The notes under the pieces: model-generated
The model's database searches: none
What the model was told of the DNA's origin: nothing
Seen by the model: the letters and a program-made list of their open reading frames with translations, nothing else
In this document: piece by piece, positions 46,266 through 55,203 of the stretch
How the letters are laid out: the number at the start of each line of letters is the position of its first letter
Position numbering within the stretch: the stretch's first letter is position 1
Made by a program: the position numbers and the translations under genes
Source: Methylohalobius crimeensis 10Ki
GTDB lineage: Bacteria; Pseudomonadota; Gammaproteobacteria; Methylococcales; Methylothermaceae
Length of the DNA: 64,000 bases
Direction of reading: 5' to 3'
NCBI RefSeq assembly: GCF_000421465.1
Contig: NZ_ATXB01000001.1
Location: forward strand, 2,139,001 to 2,203,000

Positions 46266-46835
46266 TTAATTATCAGAATCTTTAAGGAGAGAAATCTCCA
46301 ACTCGAGCATACCCCGTTTACGCTCTCTGACGCGTTTAGCTGGAACACCCCAATATACACCGAACGGTTCACAATCACGGGTGACCAAAGTCAACGCGCC
46401 TATCGCGCATCCAATACCAAGCCGGACGTTCGGCAAGACGATCGATCCGCTCCCAATAATGACATGCTTTTCAAGTACTACGGAGCCATGTGTGACCGCC
46501 TTGAACGCATCTGGAACCATTGGATTCGTAAGCGCAACCCCGGAATAGTCGTCATTACTTGAATAAATCGAAACCCGCGAAGAAAGTCCGCAGAAATTTT
46601 CCAAAACAATTTTTCCTTGACCGATCAGACTACTAAACACCGCAATGTGAATATAGTTGCCTAGATGAATACCACCATCTCCAGCAGATAACACACAAAA
46701 ATCATCAATACGCACATGATTTCCGATCGAAATACTTTCAGCACCATAAATCGACGCCTTATCGGAAATCAAAACGTGTTCACCTAAACTTGCAAAACCC
46801 ATGCTCTTCAACTGTTTTCGGGTAAGCCAGACCAT
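46266..46835 (-). CDS. Left-handed beta-helix sugar O/N-acyltransferase
   Basis: A hexapeptide-repeat acyltransferase of about 189 residues. Imperfect [LIV]-G-x-x-x-x repeats run from ISDKASIYGAESISIGNHVRIDDF to IIGSGSIVLPNVRLGIGCAIGALTLV, with the cap YWGVPAKRVRERK. Relatives acetylate sugars of surface polysaccharides. The start is ATG 46835 after AAGGGTG, 2 bp beyond the DegT stop; a longer upstream frame overlaps that gene. Following an aminotransferase, it may acylate the new amino group. Its low G+C content marks it as part of the acquired island. Confidence 0.82.
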   Translation of the reverse strand: MVWLTRKQLKSMGFASLGEHVLISDKASIYGAESISIGNHVRIDDFCVLSAGDGGIHLGNYIHIAVFSSLIGQGKIVLENFCGLSSRVSIYSSNDDYSGVALTNPMVPDAFKAVTHGSVVLEKHVIIGSGSIVLPNVRLGIGCAIGALTLVTRDCEPFGVYWGVPAKRVRERKRGMLELEISLLKDSDN

Positions 46836-46837
46836 AA

Positions 46838-48004
46838 TCACCCTTCTGCAATTAATCGACAGATAGACTCGACAACATCTATTGGTAACTCGGCGAACAT
46901 CGGCAAACACAGAACTTTTCGGCTGACTTCGTATGCCCTCGGCAGATGTTCCAACTTGGCGGACTCAAACCCCCGATACATCGGAAATTCAGAAATTAAT
47001 GGATAAAAGTACCGGCGCGCATGTATTCCTTCTCTTCGCAGTTTATAATAGAGGTCATCACGCGTCAGCGGATACCCATCCTCCACAAGAATCGGAAAAT
47101 ATGCGTAATTCCACTCCAACTTCTCAGGCACATTCAACAACCGAATCCCCGACACGCCCGTAAGTAGCTCGCGATAGCGATGAGAAACTGCAGAACAAGA
47201 TGCATGCCAAGTGCCGTAGTGCTTGAGCGCCACAACCCCATATGCCGCCTGAAATTCGTTCATCTTGCCATTAATTCCCGGAGCGACGACTGTAACCTCA
47301 TCAGCAAAACCAAAATTCTTTAGATAATCAATCCGTTGCTTAGTCTTTGCATCAGGACAGATGATGGCACCACCCTCAAAAGTGTGAAACACTTTCGTCG
47401 CATGGAAACTCAACACTGATAGATCGCCATGGCGCAATATCGAACCGCCTGAATCCCTGACTCCGAAAGCATGCGCCGCATCGTAGATAACCTTGAGCCC
47501 GTATATATCAGCGATGCGTTGAATTGCTTCAAAATCACAGGGAATGCCGTAAGTATGGACAGGAAGGATAGAGGTAGTACGAGGAGTGATCGCCTCCTCA
47601 ATTTTTTTGGGATCAATTGAAAAAGTGACAGGATCGATATCGACAAAGACAGGCGTTAGGCCGTTCCAAAGTAGGGCGTGAGTAGTGGCTACAAAAGAGT
47701 AGGGAGTAGTAATTACTTCGCCAGCAACTCGCAGTGCCTGCAGTGCGGTAACCAAACCAATAGTCCCATTACAAAAAAGTGCTAAATGCTCAACCCCGAG
47801 AAATTCCGCTAGCTCACGCTCGAATTGTTCGTGAAACGGACCACAGTTGGTTAAAACGCGGCTATCCCAGATGGCCTCAAGGCATGAGATGAATTCCTCA
47901 AGTGGAGGCATCGCCGGTCGTTTCACATGGACCGGCTCTAATCTTTCTTCCCTAAAGAGCCTTTCATTGCTGCACCCTTGATGAGTCAAGCCAATTTTAA
48001 TCAT
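46838..48004 (-). CDS. DegT/DnrJ/EryC1-family nucleotide-sugar aminotransferase (VioA-like)
   Basis: This 388-residue PLP aminotransferase has CNGTIGLVTALQAL, ITTPYSFVATTHALLWNGLTPVFVDID, the PLP Asp region VIYDAAHAFGV, and the catalytic Lys in SFHATKVFHTFEGGAI. The wording of these motifs resembles enzymes that make dTDP-4-amino-4,6-dideoxyglucose (VioA/PerA type). Together with the adjacent acyltransferase this predicts an N-acylated amino-dideoxysugar in the surface polysaccharide. No dTDP-sugar synthesis genes are in the window. It is the first gene of a three-gene run; upstream lies an IS4 element. Confidence 0.88.
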   Translation of the reverse strand: MIKIGLTHQGCSNERLFREERLEPVHVKRPAMPPLEEFISCLEAIWDSRVLTNCGPFHEQFERELAEFLGVEHLALFCNGTIGLVTALQALRVAGEVITTPYSFVATTHALLWNGLTPVFVDIDPVTFSIDPKKIEEAITPRTTSILPVHTYGIPCDFEAIQRIADIYGLKVIYDAAHAFGVRDSGGSILRHGDLSVLSFHATKVFHTFEGGAIICPDAKTKQRIDYLKNFGFADEVTVVAPGINGKMNEFQAAYGVVALKHYGTWHASCSAVSHRYRELLTGVSGIRLLNVPEKLEWNYAYFPILVEDGYPLTRDDLYYKLRREGIHARRYFYPLISEFPMYRGFESAKLEHLPRAYEVSRKVLCLPMFAELPIDVVESICRLIAEG

Positions 48005-48201
48005 ATAAGTTTCATGTCACTTTATTCTATATTTTAAAAAGGCATAACTCGTGCCATTTACTTATCCTCTTAAAAAATCAGGAAAAGTACGACCATCCCG
48101 AATAAATTGCGTCAACCGACCGACGCTTGGATCAAGCAAGCGGCAAAATTTTGCCAGATCAAAAGCCCTTGAAGGTTACATGGAAGGAAATAAGGATGTA
48201 G

Positions 48202-48208
48202 CTTGTAG
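48202..48208. repeat. Left target-site duplication of IS4 element
   Basis: CTTGTAG immediately before the left inverted repeat; the same 7 bp follow the right end at 49358-49364. Confidence 0.88.
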
Positions 48209-49357
48209 CCTTAGTACAGGACAAAATCTGTAACCTACTGATAGTATGGGGATCATTTGATGATTTTCACCCTATCCTTGATATGAATGATTCCGTTTCT
48301 GCGCTTCGGGCCGTATTGGCTGAGCATCTCCCCTGGCATGGTGCCCGCTTGAACTTTCTGGCTCAGTTTCTGTTGGCCTTGTTCCAGGTACGCAGCGTCA
48401 ATCTGGCCGAATTGGCCACGGCTTTCCGTGGCAAGGCGCAAGTGGCTTCGCACTATAAGCGTTTGCAGCGGTTCTTTCGGGGCTTTACGATCAACTATGA
48501 CGTGCTGGCGCGGCTGCTGGTGCATTTGTTTGCGGTGGGTGAAGGGCCGTGGTATCTGACCTTGGATCGTACCAATTGGAAATTGGGTAAGATCGAAATC
48601 AATTTTCTGGTGTTGGGCATTGCCCAGAAGGGGATGGCCTTGCCGGTGCTGTGGACGGTGTTGGGCAAAGCGGGCAATTCTCATACCGACCAGCGCATCG
48701 AATTGATGCAACGCTTTCTGGCGAACTTTGGTAAAACCCGCATCCGGGCGCTGTTGGCCGATCGAGAGTTTGTCGGTCAAAAATGGTTTACCTGGCTTCA
48801 GACCCAGGGCATTCCCTTTCATATTCGGATCAAGGAAAACACCCGAATTCCCAACACCTGGAATCGCGCCACCCCAGCCTGGCTGTTCTTTAGATCGCTT
48901 AGGCCCGGACAGATGCGTCACTTGGAAGGGCGTCGACCGGTCTGGGACTGCTTTATTCATATATCGGCTTTGCGGCTGGCCGATAACGAACTTTTGATCG
49001 TGGCAACTCACGGTGCGCCCCAGAGCGAGGCGTTCACCGCCTATGGGCAGCGTTGGGAAATCGAAACCCTGTTCGGCGCCTTGAAGTCCCGCGGCTTCAA
49101 TTTGGAGGACACCCATCTGACTCATCCCGACCGCCTCAGCAAACTGCTGGCGCTTTTGGCGCTCGCCTTTGCTTGGAGTTGGCGTACCGGTGAGGTACTG
49201 ACTGAACAAAAGCCCATTGAGGTAAAAAAACGCTCCAGCGACCGGTCAAGTCCGTCTTCCGACATGGCCTCGATTTCATCCGCAATCTCCTCTTCAACCT
49301 CTTCGATCGATGGACGGATTTTCTATGGCTATTGAAGTTTTTTGTCCCGTACTGAGG
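48209..49357 (+). mobile_element. IS4-family insertion sequence with intact 7-bp target duplication
   Basis: The element runs from CCTTAGTACAGGACAAAA to TTTTGTCCCGTACTGAGG, an imperfect inverted repeat of about 18 bp. It is flanked on both sides by CTTGTAG, so the ends are exact and the insertion is probably recent. It carries one transposase gene whose reading frame shifts near the 3' end. It lies beside the polysaccharide genes, upstream of the DegT gene. Confidence 0.92.
48283..49335 (+). CDS. IS4-family transposase, frame change near C-terminus
   Basis: This 350-residue DDE transposase has the first Asp in LTLDRTNW, the second in LLADREFVG, and the Y-R-E-K signature as YGQRWEIETLFGALK. 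From residue ~317 the in-frame ending is a Ser-rich tail with no family likeness. At GTA-AAA-AAA (A-run 49224-49230) the -1 frame opens into TLQRPVKSVFRHGLDFIRN ... LLKFFVPY, the usual family C-terminus, with its stop (49353-49355) inside the right inverted repeat. So either one A has been lost or the A7 run serves -1 frameshifting to a 357-residue form. Activity is uncertain. Confidence 0.88.
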   Translation: MNDSVSALRAVLAEHLPWHGARLNFLAQFLLALFQVRSVNLAELATAFRGKAQVASHYKRLQRFFRGFTINYDVLARLLVHLFAVGEGPWYLTLDRTNWKLGKIEINFLVLGIAQKGMALPVLWTVLGKAGNSHTDQRIELMQRFLANFGKTRIRALLADREFVGQKWFTWLQTQGIPFHIRIKENTRIPNTWNRATPAWLFFRSLRPGQMRHLEGRRPVWDCFIHISALRLADNELLIVATHGAPQSEAFTAYGQRWEIETLFGALKSRGFNLEDTHLTHPDRLSKLLALLALAFAWSWRTGEVLTEQKPIEVKKRSSDRSSPSSDMASISSAISSSTSSIDGRIFYGY

Positions 49358-49364
49358 CTTGTAG
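49358..49364. repeat. Right target-site duplication of IS4 element
   Basis: CTTGTAG directly after the right inverted repeat, identical to 48202-48208. Confidence 0.88.
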
Positions 49365-49862
49365 CAGTAAAGCGATTCCACCTCCTTCGACTGATTCCGC
49401 AAGCTTCATCCGAGCAACACAGTTAATGCAGCGCATCGACGTAACCCCTCTTCTTATTGGTGCTAAAGTTAATTGTTCTCTCCTCGATCACATTTGCAAC
49501 TCAGCAATCTACCAACTGCCACTACAGTACTGGTGATCTGTTATGAACCGGAGGGGGAGCGGATTACGAAGGCGCCAGAATGCATTTTTAATGTCATCCT
49601 CACCGCTAACCATGAGACGCGATGATGTTGCCAAATTTCAACTCTACGGGGAAACCACTATGTGATTGCTTATCCCAAGGAAAAGAAGGCTAGTCGAGAA
49701 AGAGTATTGACGGGTAGGGGATTTTTACGACGAGCGCCGCCGCTTGGAGCTTTTCAAATGTACAATTTCGTTCGCCTGGGGAAGCGCAACTAGCAGCGAC
49801 AAACGCCTTTTTCTGTAGGTTCGCCTTCCCTTGACTCCTGTCACTACTTGGTTAAATACTTG
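49365..49862. other. Gene-free 498-bp segment between IS4 and ubiX
   Basis: No frame of convincing length or likeness, no strong hairpin with a T-run, and no terminal repeats were seen. A roughly 44-codon open stretch (about 49662-49793) has no start context and no recognised product. It probably represents eroded sequence at the edge of the polysaccharide island. Confidence 0.45.
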
Positions 49863-50474
49863 TTAACGCCTGCTCAGGCCTTTCCAAGGCCCTACCAACC
49901 CTTCAATCTCAATGCCGAAAAAGCCCAAAATCCTTCCCACGCTTTCGTCGATCATTTCGGCCAAAGTCTTTTCACGGCCGTAGAAGGCGGGTAGCGGCGG
50001 AAAAATGACGCCTCCCATTTCGGTGACACTTTCCATGTTGCGCAGATGGGCGAGATTCAGGGGGGTTTCGCGGGGAACCAGGACCAAAGACCGGCGTTCT
50101 TTCAAAGTGACGTCGGCGGCGCGGGTGATGAGATTGTCGCCGAAGCCGTGGGCCACGGCCGCCAGGGTTTTCATGGAACAGGGCGCGATCACCATCCCTT
50201 CGGTCTTGAAGGCACCGCTGGCGATGGCGGCCGCGATGTCGTTAACATCGTAATAAACGTCCGCGAGTTCCTGGAGTTGGCGACGCTTCATCCCCAGTTC
50301 GTGGTGCAGATTGACCACGCCGGCATGGGAGATAACCAAGTGCGATTCCCACTCGGGCAAGGTTTTCAACAACTCCAGAATGCGCACTCCGTACACGGCG
50401 CCGGTCGCCCCGGTGAGGGCGACGATCAGACGGCGGGTCTTGATGGCTTCTTCTAGATTGCCCTCAGCGGTCAT
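49863..50474 (-). CDS. ubiX: Flavin prenyltransferase UbiX
   Basis: A 203-residue protein that makes prenylated FMN for the UbiD decarboxylase of ubiquinone synthesis. The FMN-binding LIVALTGATGAVYGVRILELL is near the N-terminus. VIAPCSMKTLAAVAHGFGDNLITRAADVTLKERRSLVLVPRETPLN and GGVIFPPLPAFYG are the standard family blocks. The start is the ATG at 50474, which overlaps the stop of pip by 4 bp; the frame upstream only shadows pip. ubiD is not in the window. Confidence 0.95.
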   Translation of the reverse strand: MTAEGNLEEAIKTRRLIVALTGATGAVYGVRILELLKTLPEWESHLVISHAGVVNLHHELGMKRRQLQELADVYYDVNDIAAAIASGAFKTEGMVIAPCSMKTLAAVAHGFGDNLITRAADVTLKERRSLVLVPRETPLNLAHLRNMESVTEMGGVIFPPLPAFYGREKTLAEMIDESVGRILGFFGIEIEGLVGPWKGLSRR

Positions 50475-51412
50475 GCCAACTGCTCCGCCATCTGATCGGT
50501 GGCATCCACCAAGGCATCGATCATTTCCTCGCCGGCGGCGATGTGACCCGCATGCGCCAAGATTCTGAGGCGCGCGCCGGGCAGACGCCGGCGCAGAGAA
50601 AACGCCGTCTCCACGGGGCAGACCAGATCCTGACGACCGTGGAGGATGATACAAGGCAAGGTTCGAATCCGGTGGCAATCGCGCAGGATTTGGTTTTCCT
50701 CTACAAAGTAACGGTGAGCGGCATAATGGAGTTCTATTTTGGTCTTGGGCAGCAAGAGCTCAGGGTCCTGCAAGGCATCCGGATCAAAATCCGCCCCCAA
50801 AGTCACCGCCGCCCCCCAACGATTCCAAGCCTCTACGACGCGCAACTGCAAAGCTTCGTTATGGCCGGTGACGGCCTTGTACATGCCTTCGATCAAATCA
50901 TTCCACCCCGAAACCGGCAGGCTCTTGACCAATTGGTGCCAATAATCCGGATAAATCCGACGCGCACCATCCCGGACGAACCAATCCAGATCCATCTGTC
51001 TCGCCAGAAACAAGCCTCGCAGGATCAACCCCAGACTCCGCTCGGGATGCTGCTGGGCATACAAGAGCGCCAGCGCCGCCCCCCACGAACCGCCGAATAA
51101 CAACCAGCGGTTGATTCTGAGCCGAGCGCGAACGGTTTCCAAATCTTCGACCAGCTTCCAGGTATCGTTGTGGCGCAATTCTCCAACCGGTTCGGAGCGA
51201 CCGCAGCCCCGTTGGTCCAGCAAAATCACGCGATAGTGCTTTGGATCGAAGAATCGCCGATGATCGGGACGGCAACCCGAACCCGGACCTCCGTGCAGAA
51301 AGAGGACAGGTATCCCTTCGGGATGACCGCATTCCTCGTAATAAATACGGTGGCCGTCGGCTTCCAATTGATGAACCGCGTAAGGTTCCAGGGGAGGATA
51401 GAGCGTTTTCAT
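50471..51412 (-). CDS. pip: Proline iminopeptidase
   Basis: This 313-residue alpha/beta hydrolase removes N-terminal proline from peptides. It has FLHGGPGSGCRPDHRRFFDPKHYRVILLDQRGCGRS (oxyanion loop and early core), the nucleophile elbow GGSWGAALALLYAQ, and a C-terminal His in AHAGHIAAGEE. Length and motifs match the bacterial peptidase family S33. It overlaps ubiX by 4 bp. A terminator for the upstream outer-membrane gene lies about 40 bp before its start. Confidence 0.93.
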   Translation of the reverse strand: MKTLYPPLEPYAVHQLEADGHRIYYEECGHPEGIPVLFLHGGPGSGCRPDHRRFFDPKHYRVILLDQRGCGRSEPVGELRHNDTWKLVEDLETVRARLRINRWLLFGGSWGAALALLYAQQHPERSLGLILRGLFLARQMDLDWFVRDGARRIYPDYWHQLVKSLPVSGWNDLIEGMYKAVTGHNEALQLRVVEAWNRWGAAVTLGADFDPDALQDPELLLPKTKIELHYAAHRYFVEENQILRDCHRIRTLPCIILHGRQDLVCPVETAFSLRRRLPGARLRILAHAGHIAAGEEMIDALVDATDQMAEQLA

Positions 51413-51450
51413 GACCGCCTATTGTAGTGGAAAATGGGCTTCAGGCGGAC

Positions 51451-51478
51451 AAAAACAAGGGGCCACGAGGGCCCCTTG
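51451..51478 (-). terminator. Rho-independent terminator of the outer-membrane protein gene
   Basis: On the minus strand the perfect 9-bp stem CAAGGGGCC/GGCCCCTTG is followed by TTTTTG, 26 bp after the stop of the outer-membrane barrel gene and just before pip. Confidence 0.88.
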
Positions 51479-51503
51479 CTGACAAGTGGATGAAAAACGG
51501 TTG

Positions 51504-52391
51504 TTAGAAACCGAAACCGATATAGCCACCGGCGGTGAGGCCGTCGGTATCGGTATCTTCCACACCGCTCAGGCTGCTTTCGCTACCCGGAGTCACGTGA
51601 TAGCGGAAGTCGGCGCCGGCATAGAAGTTTTTCCAAAGATTGACCTCGGCACCCGCACCGAACATCAATCCCGGATTAAACACGGTCACCCCGTCGGACG
51701 GCGGGCTGACCACATGGACGGCAAAGCCGACCGGAATAATCCAGGGCCGAATGATGCTGTCACGCAAGAATCGGATTTTGGGCGCGGCGCTGATCGTGAA
51801 CTGGGTCACGGTGGAGGTTTCCGGAGCTTTATTGGGCGCCAACTGAGTGACGACAACCCCTTGATCGCTGTCGGTTAGCAGGGAGTTGCCCTGGGCGAAA
51901 CGCTTGTATTCGAACATCACTTCACCCAGAAGATCCGTACCGTCAAGCATGGTGCCTTCGGTCAATCCGAAAATATCATGAGAGAGATTGTGCTCGAAAC
52001 CGGCGCCAATGTAGAAACCATTCTGGCCTTTGGCCGCAGAGCTGTTAGGAGAAGGCAGCACATCTTTTCCCCGATCGGTCATCAGGCGCGCATAACCGCC
52101 GCGGAAGAAGAGCAAGTTATCATGTTTCGGATGTGCGCCGATTTCAACCCCGGCCTGCTGCTTCCATTCTTCCAGTTCCATCATTTGCTGATGGTGGCCT
52201 TCCTGATGGGCTTTCAAATCGGCCAATTCCCGCTTGAGCAAACGCAGTTGATCTTCCAACTGCTGCATGCGGGAAGCCGCGCCGCCGCCGTGGTCGTGAT
52301 TTTTATGGGCATGGGCTTGAGGCGCGACCGCAGCCGCCGCCAACAGCGAACCTCCGGCCATTGCCTTGGCAATATGTTTTAAGGTCTTCAT
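51504..52391 (-). CDS. Outer-membrane beta-barrel protein with His-rich and coiled-coil N-terminus
   Basis: A protein of about 295 residues. The signal peptide (MKTLKHIAKAMAGGSLLAAAAVAPQAHA) is cleaved before HKNHDHGGG. A short coiled coil (MQQLEDQLRLLKRELADLKAHQEGHH) follows. The rest has alternating hydrophobic strands and ends GGYIGFGF, with the C-terminal Phe typical of barrels assembled by the BAM complex. The start is ATG 52391, 9 nt after GGGGAGG. The histidines might bind metal, but no family function is recognised. The gene stands alone with a strong terminator, which suggests high expression. Confidence 0.78.
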   Translation of the reverse strand: MKTLKHIAKAMAGGSLLAAAAVAPQAHAHKNHDHGGGAASRMQQLEDQLRLLKRELADLKAHQEGHHQQMMELEEWKQQAGVEIGAHPKHDNLLFFRGGYARLMTDRGKDVLPSPNSSAAKGQNGFYIGAGFEHNLSHDIFGLTEGTMLDGTDLLGEVMFEYKRFAQGNSLLTDSDQGVVVTQLAPNKAPETSTVTQFTISAAPKIRFLRDSIIRPWIIPVGFAVHVVSPPSDGVTVFNPGLMFGAGAEVNLWKNFYAGADFRYHVTPGSESSLSGVEDTDTDGLTAGGYIGFGF

Positions 52392-52645
52392 GGTTACCAT
52401 CCTCCCCGATTCGGGTTATTAATTTTCCACCGTTCCCTTTAAATATTGAAGTCTGGACAATCCCTTTACCTCAGTCGCTTTTGCTTTTTGCTTAAAAGCA
52501 ACATTCGAATACAACTTTATGCTAGCAGACAACTTTTAGAGAAACAAATATTTTGCAATAATGTCTTGCAGATTATGACAGTCTTGATATATCGAGGCAA
52601 AAACCGTCCATCTCAGCGACTGTAGCAAATAAACAACGGGGGGCC

Positions 52646-54511
52646 ATGAATATTACCCTGGACAAACTCCGCACCCCAAGCCTGGTGCTGTTACACGACC
52701 TATTGATGATCCCCCTTGCCTGGATGGGCGCGTACTGGCTGCGCTTTAATCTGGAATCCATACCGGAAGGGGTTCTTCTGAAAGGCTTCGCATTTCTTCC
52801 GTGGGTGGTGGCCACCCAAGGGATCATTTTCTATTACTTTCGTTTGTATCGCAGCCTATGGCGTTTCGCCTCCTTACCGGATCTGCTGCAGATCGCCAAA
52901 GCGGTGCTCATGGGTACGGCTTGCATCGCCGTCGGCGGATGGCTGTACGATCGTCTGGAATCGATCCCCCGTTCGGTGCCTTTTATTTATAGCGCCTTAT
53001 TGCCGATTCTCATCGGCACCCCTCGGTTGATCTATCGATCCTGGAAAGACCAGGTATCCGCCTTTATGACGGGCAAACGCACCTTGGTGGTGGGCGCGGG
53101 CCGAGCCGGCGAGATGCTGGTCAGGGACCTCTTGCAAGCCAATGCCCCGGAATACCGGCCGATGGTCCTGGTGGATGACGATTCCAAAAAAAAGGGCCGC
53201 GAGATTCGGGGCATCCGCGTCGCCGGAGGATGCCAGAAAATTCCCCGGCTGGTCAAAAAATACCGCATAGACGCCATTCTGATCGCTATTCCATCGGCAA
53301 GCGACCGACAAATGCGGCGAATCGTCGAATACTGCGAGCAGACGGATGTGCCATTCCTTACCCTGCCTTCCTTGAAGGAAAGTTTGTTTTACCGTATGCT
53401 CGACATGGGTTTACGGGAGGTGTCGATCGAGGACCTTCTGGGGCGCGAACCCGCTCAACTCGACTGGCAAGCCATCCGCACCCACTTGCGCCACAAAACC
53501 GTCTTGATTACCGGCGCCGGCGGGTCCATCGGTTCCGAACTATGCCGGCAACTGGCCTCCATGCCGATGGAACGGCTGATCCTGTTCGAATTGTGCGAAT
53601 ACAATTTATTCCGGATTGAAAACGACCTGCGCCGATGCTTCCCGGAGCTCCCCATCGTACCGATATTGGGCAACATTACCGATCCGGCCTCCGTACGCCA
53701 AGTGATGGAAACCCATCGCCCGCAGATCGTCTTCCACGCCGCCGCTTATAAACATGTCCCTTTATTGGAAAATCAGCTACGCGAGGCGGTGCACAACAAT
53801 TGCCTGGGGACCCGCATCGTCGCCGAGGCGGCCATCGAAGCGGAAGCGGAAGAATTCGTACTGATCTCCACCGACAAGGCGGTCAACCCTTGCAACGTGA
53901 TGGGCGCGACCAAACGGGCCGCCGAGATGATTTGCCAGAGTCTGGACAGTCTTGGTTCCACGCGCTTTCTCACTGTACGGTTCGGCAACGTGCTCGATTC
54001 GGCCGGCAGCGTGGTGCCATTGTTTCGCGAACAAATCCGCATGGGCGGCCCGGTCACCGTCACCCATCCCGAAATCAGCCGCTATTTCATGACCATTCCG
54101 GAGGCGTGTCAACTGATCATGCAGGCGGCGACGGCGGGCCAGGGAGGAGAAATTTTCATCCTGGACATGGGCGAGCCGATCAAAATCCGTTATCTGGCCG
54201 AACAAATGCTCCGCCTGAGCGGCAAACGTCCGGGGATCGATATCGAAATTCGCTACGTCGGTCTGCGTCCCGGCGAAAGGCTGAACGAAGAATTGTTCCA
54301 CCGGGACGAAAATCTGGTGGCCACCGTCCATCAAAAACTGCTCCTGGCCCATTCGCGTCCCTGCGATCCCCGAATCATCGCCAAACTGCTCGATCAAATG
54401 GTCAAGGCCTGTCAAACATCCGATGAAAGTCAGATCATGATCTTGCTCCGCACCCTGGTTCCCGAGTATCGCCCCCAACTGACGCTCGAGCGCCGACTCA
54501 CCTCGGCCTAG
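52646..54511 (+). CDS. Membrane-bound nucleotide-sugar 4,6-dehydratase/epimerase (WbpM/FlaA1-like)
   Basis: A 621-residue protein with four N-terminal transmembrane helices (to about residue 125) and a CoA-binding-like Rossmann domain (TLVVGAGRAGEMLVRDLL). The catalytic short-chain-dehydrogenase domain follows (LITGAGGSIGSELCRQLASM, FHAAAYKHVPLLE). The catalytic site STDKAVNPCNVMGATK has Met in place of the usual Tyr, as in FlaA1/WbpM. Such enzymes convert UDP-GlcNAc to a 4-keto-6-deoxy sugar for O-antigen or glycoprotein synthesis. It stands apart from the 42-48 kb glycan genes but likely serves the same polymer. The stop overlaps that of the convergent PLP-protein gene. Confidence 0.92.
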   Translation: MNITLDKLRTPSLVLLHDLLMIPLAWMGAYWLRFNLESIPEGVLLKGFAFLPWVVATQGIIFYYFRLYRSLWRFASLPDLLQIAKAVLMGTACIAVGGWLYDRLESIPRSVPFIYSALLPILIGTPRLIYRSWKDQVSAFMTGKRTLVVGAGRAGEMLVRDLLQANAPEYRPMVLVDDDSKKKGREIRGIRVAGGCQKIPRLVKKYRIDAILIAIPSASDRQMRRIVEYCEQTDVPFLTLPSLKESLFYRMLDMGLREVSIEDLLGREPAQLDWQAIRTHLRHKTVLITGAGGSIGSELCRQLASMPMERLILFELCEYNLFRIENDLRRCFPELPIVPILGNITDPASVRQVMETHRPQIVFHAAAYKHVPLLENQLREAVHNNCLGTRIVAEAAIEAEAEEFVLISTDKAVNPCNVMGATKRAAEMICQSLDSLGSTRFLTVRFGNVLDSAGSVVPLFREQIRMGGPVTVTHPEISRYFMTIPEACQLIMQAATAGQGGEIFILDMGEPIKIRYLAEQMLRLSGKRPGIDIEIRYVGLRPGERLNEELFHRDENLVATVHQKLLLAHSRPCDPRIIAKLLDQMVKACQTSDESQIMILLRTLVPEYRPQLTLERRLTSA

Positions 54512-55188
54512 ACCGTTTTTTGCCGGGGGCCGAACAGGGCGGTTCCGATCCGGACCATCGTCGCCCCCTCCGAAACCGCCGCCTCCATATCGGTCGACAT
54601 GCCCATGGATAAGGTATCCAGCCCCAAATCGGCGAGTTCCTCATAAAGCCCGTATAAACGCTGAAACGGACGACGCTGGGCCTCGAAATCCTCGGCCGGC
54701 GCGGGCAGAGCCATCAATCCCCGCAAACGGAGGCGCGGCAAGGCCCCCACCGCCCGCGCAAAATCCGTTACCTCCGGGGGAGAAACGCCGGATTTACTTT
54801 CCTCGCCGCTCACGTTCACCTGGAGACAAATGTTCAACGGCGGTAGCCAATCCGGGCGTTGCTCACTCAAACGGCGTGCGATTTTGAGTCGATCCACACC
54901 ATGAACCCAAGCAAAATGGGCCGCAATGTCCCGGGTTTTATTGGATTGGATCGGGCCGATGAAATGCCAGGTTATCTGGCAATGCGACAAGGCTTTCTGC
55001 TTGGCTAATGCTTCTTGCAGATAGTTCTCCCCGAAGTGGCACACGCCTAAGCGATAGGCTTCGAGAAGCCGCCGCGGCGGTTGGGTTTTCCCCACCGCCA
55101 CCAGAGTCACGTGCGTATCGCGACCGGCTTGCTCAAGTGCCGATCGGATCCTTTGTTGTATCTTCTGGAGTCGCTGCTGGATGGTCAT
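54508..55188 (-). CDS. YggS-family PLP homeostasis protein
   Basis: A 226-residue type-III-fold PLP protein (YggS/PROSC). VTLVAVGKTQPPRRLLEAY carries the PLP Lys, CHFGENYLQEA and WHFIGPIQSNK are family hallmarks, and LSMGMSTDMEAAVSEGATMVRIGTALFG binds the phosphate. It buffers pyridoxal phosphate; no catalytic reaction is known. The start is ATG 55188, since the frame upstream runs into the pilT promoter and start. It is divergent from pilT, an arrangement found in many Gammaproteobacteria. Confidence 0.93.
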   Translation of the reverse strand: MTIQQRLQKIQQRIRSALEQAGRDTHVTLVAVGKTQPPRRLLEAYRLGVCHFGENYLQEALAKQKALSHCQITWHFIGPIQSNKTRDIAAHFAWVHGVDRLKIARRLSEQRPDWLPPLNICLQVNVSGEESKSGVSPPEVTDFARAVGALPRLRLRGLMALPAPAEDFEAQRRPFQRLYGLYEELADLGLDTLSMGMSTDMEAAVSEGATMVRIGTALFGPRQKTV

Positions 55189-55203
55189 GGATTTCGTCTG
55201 GTC

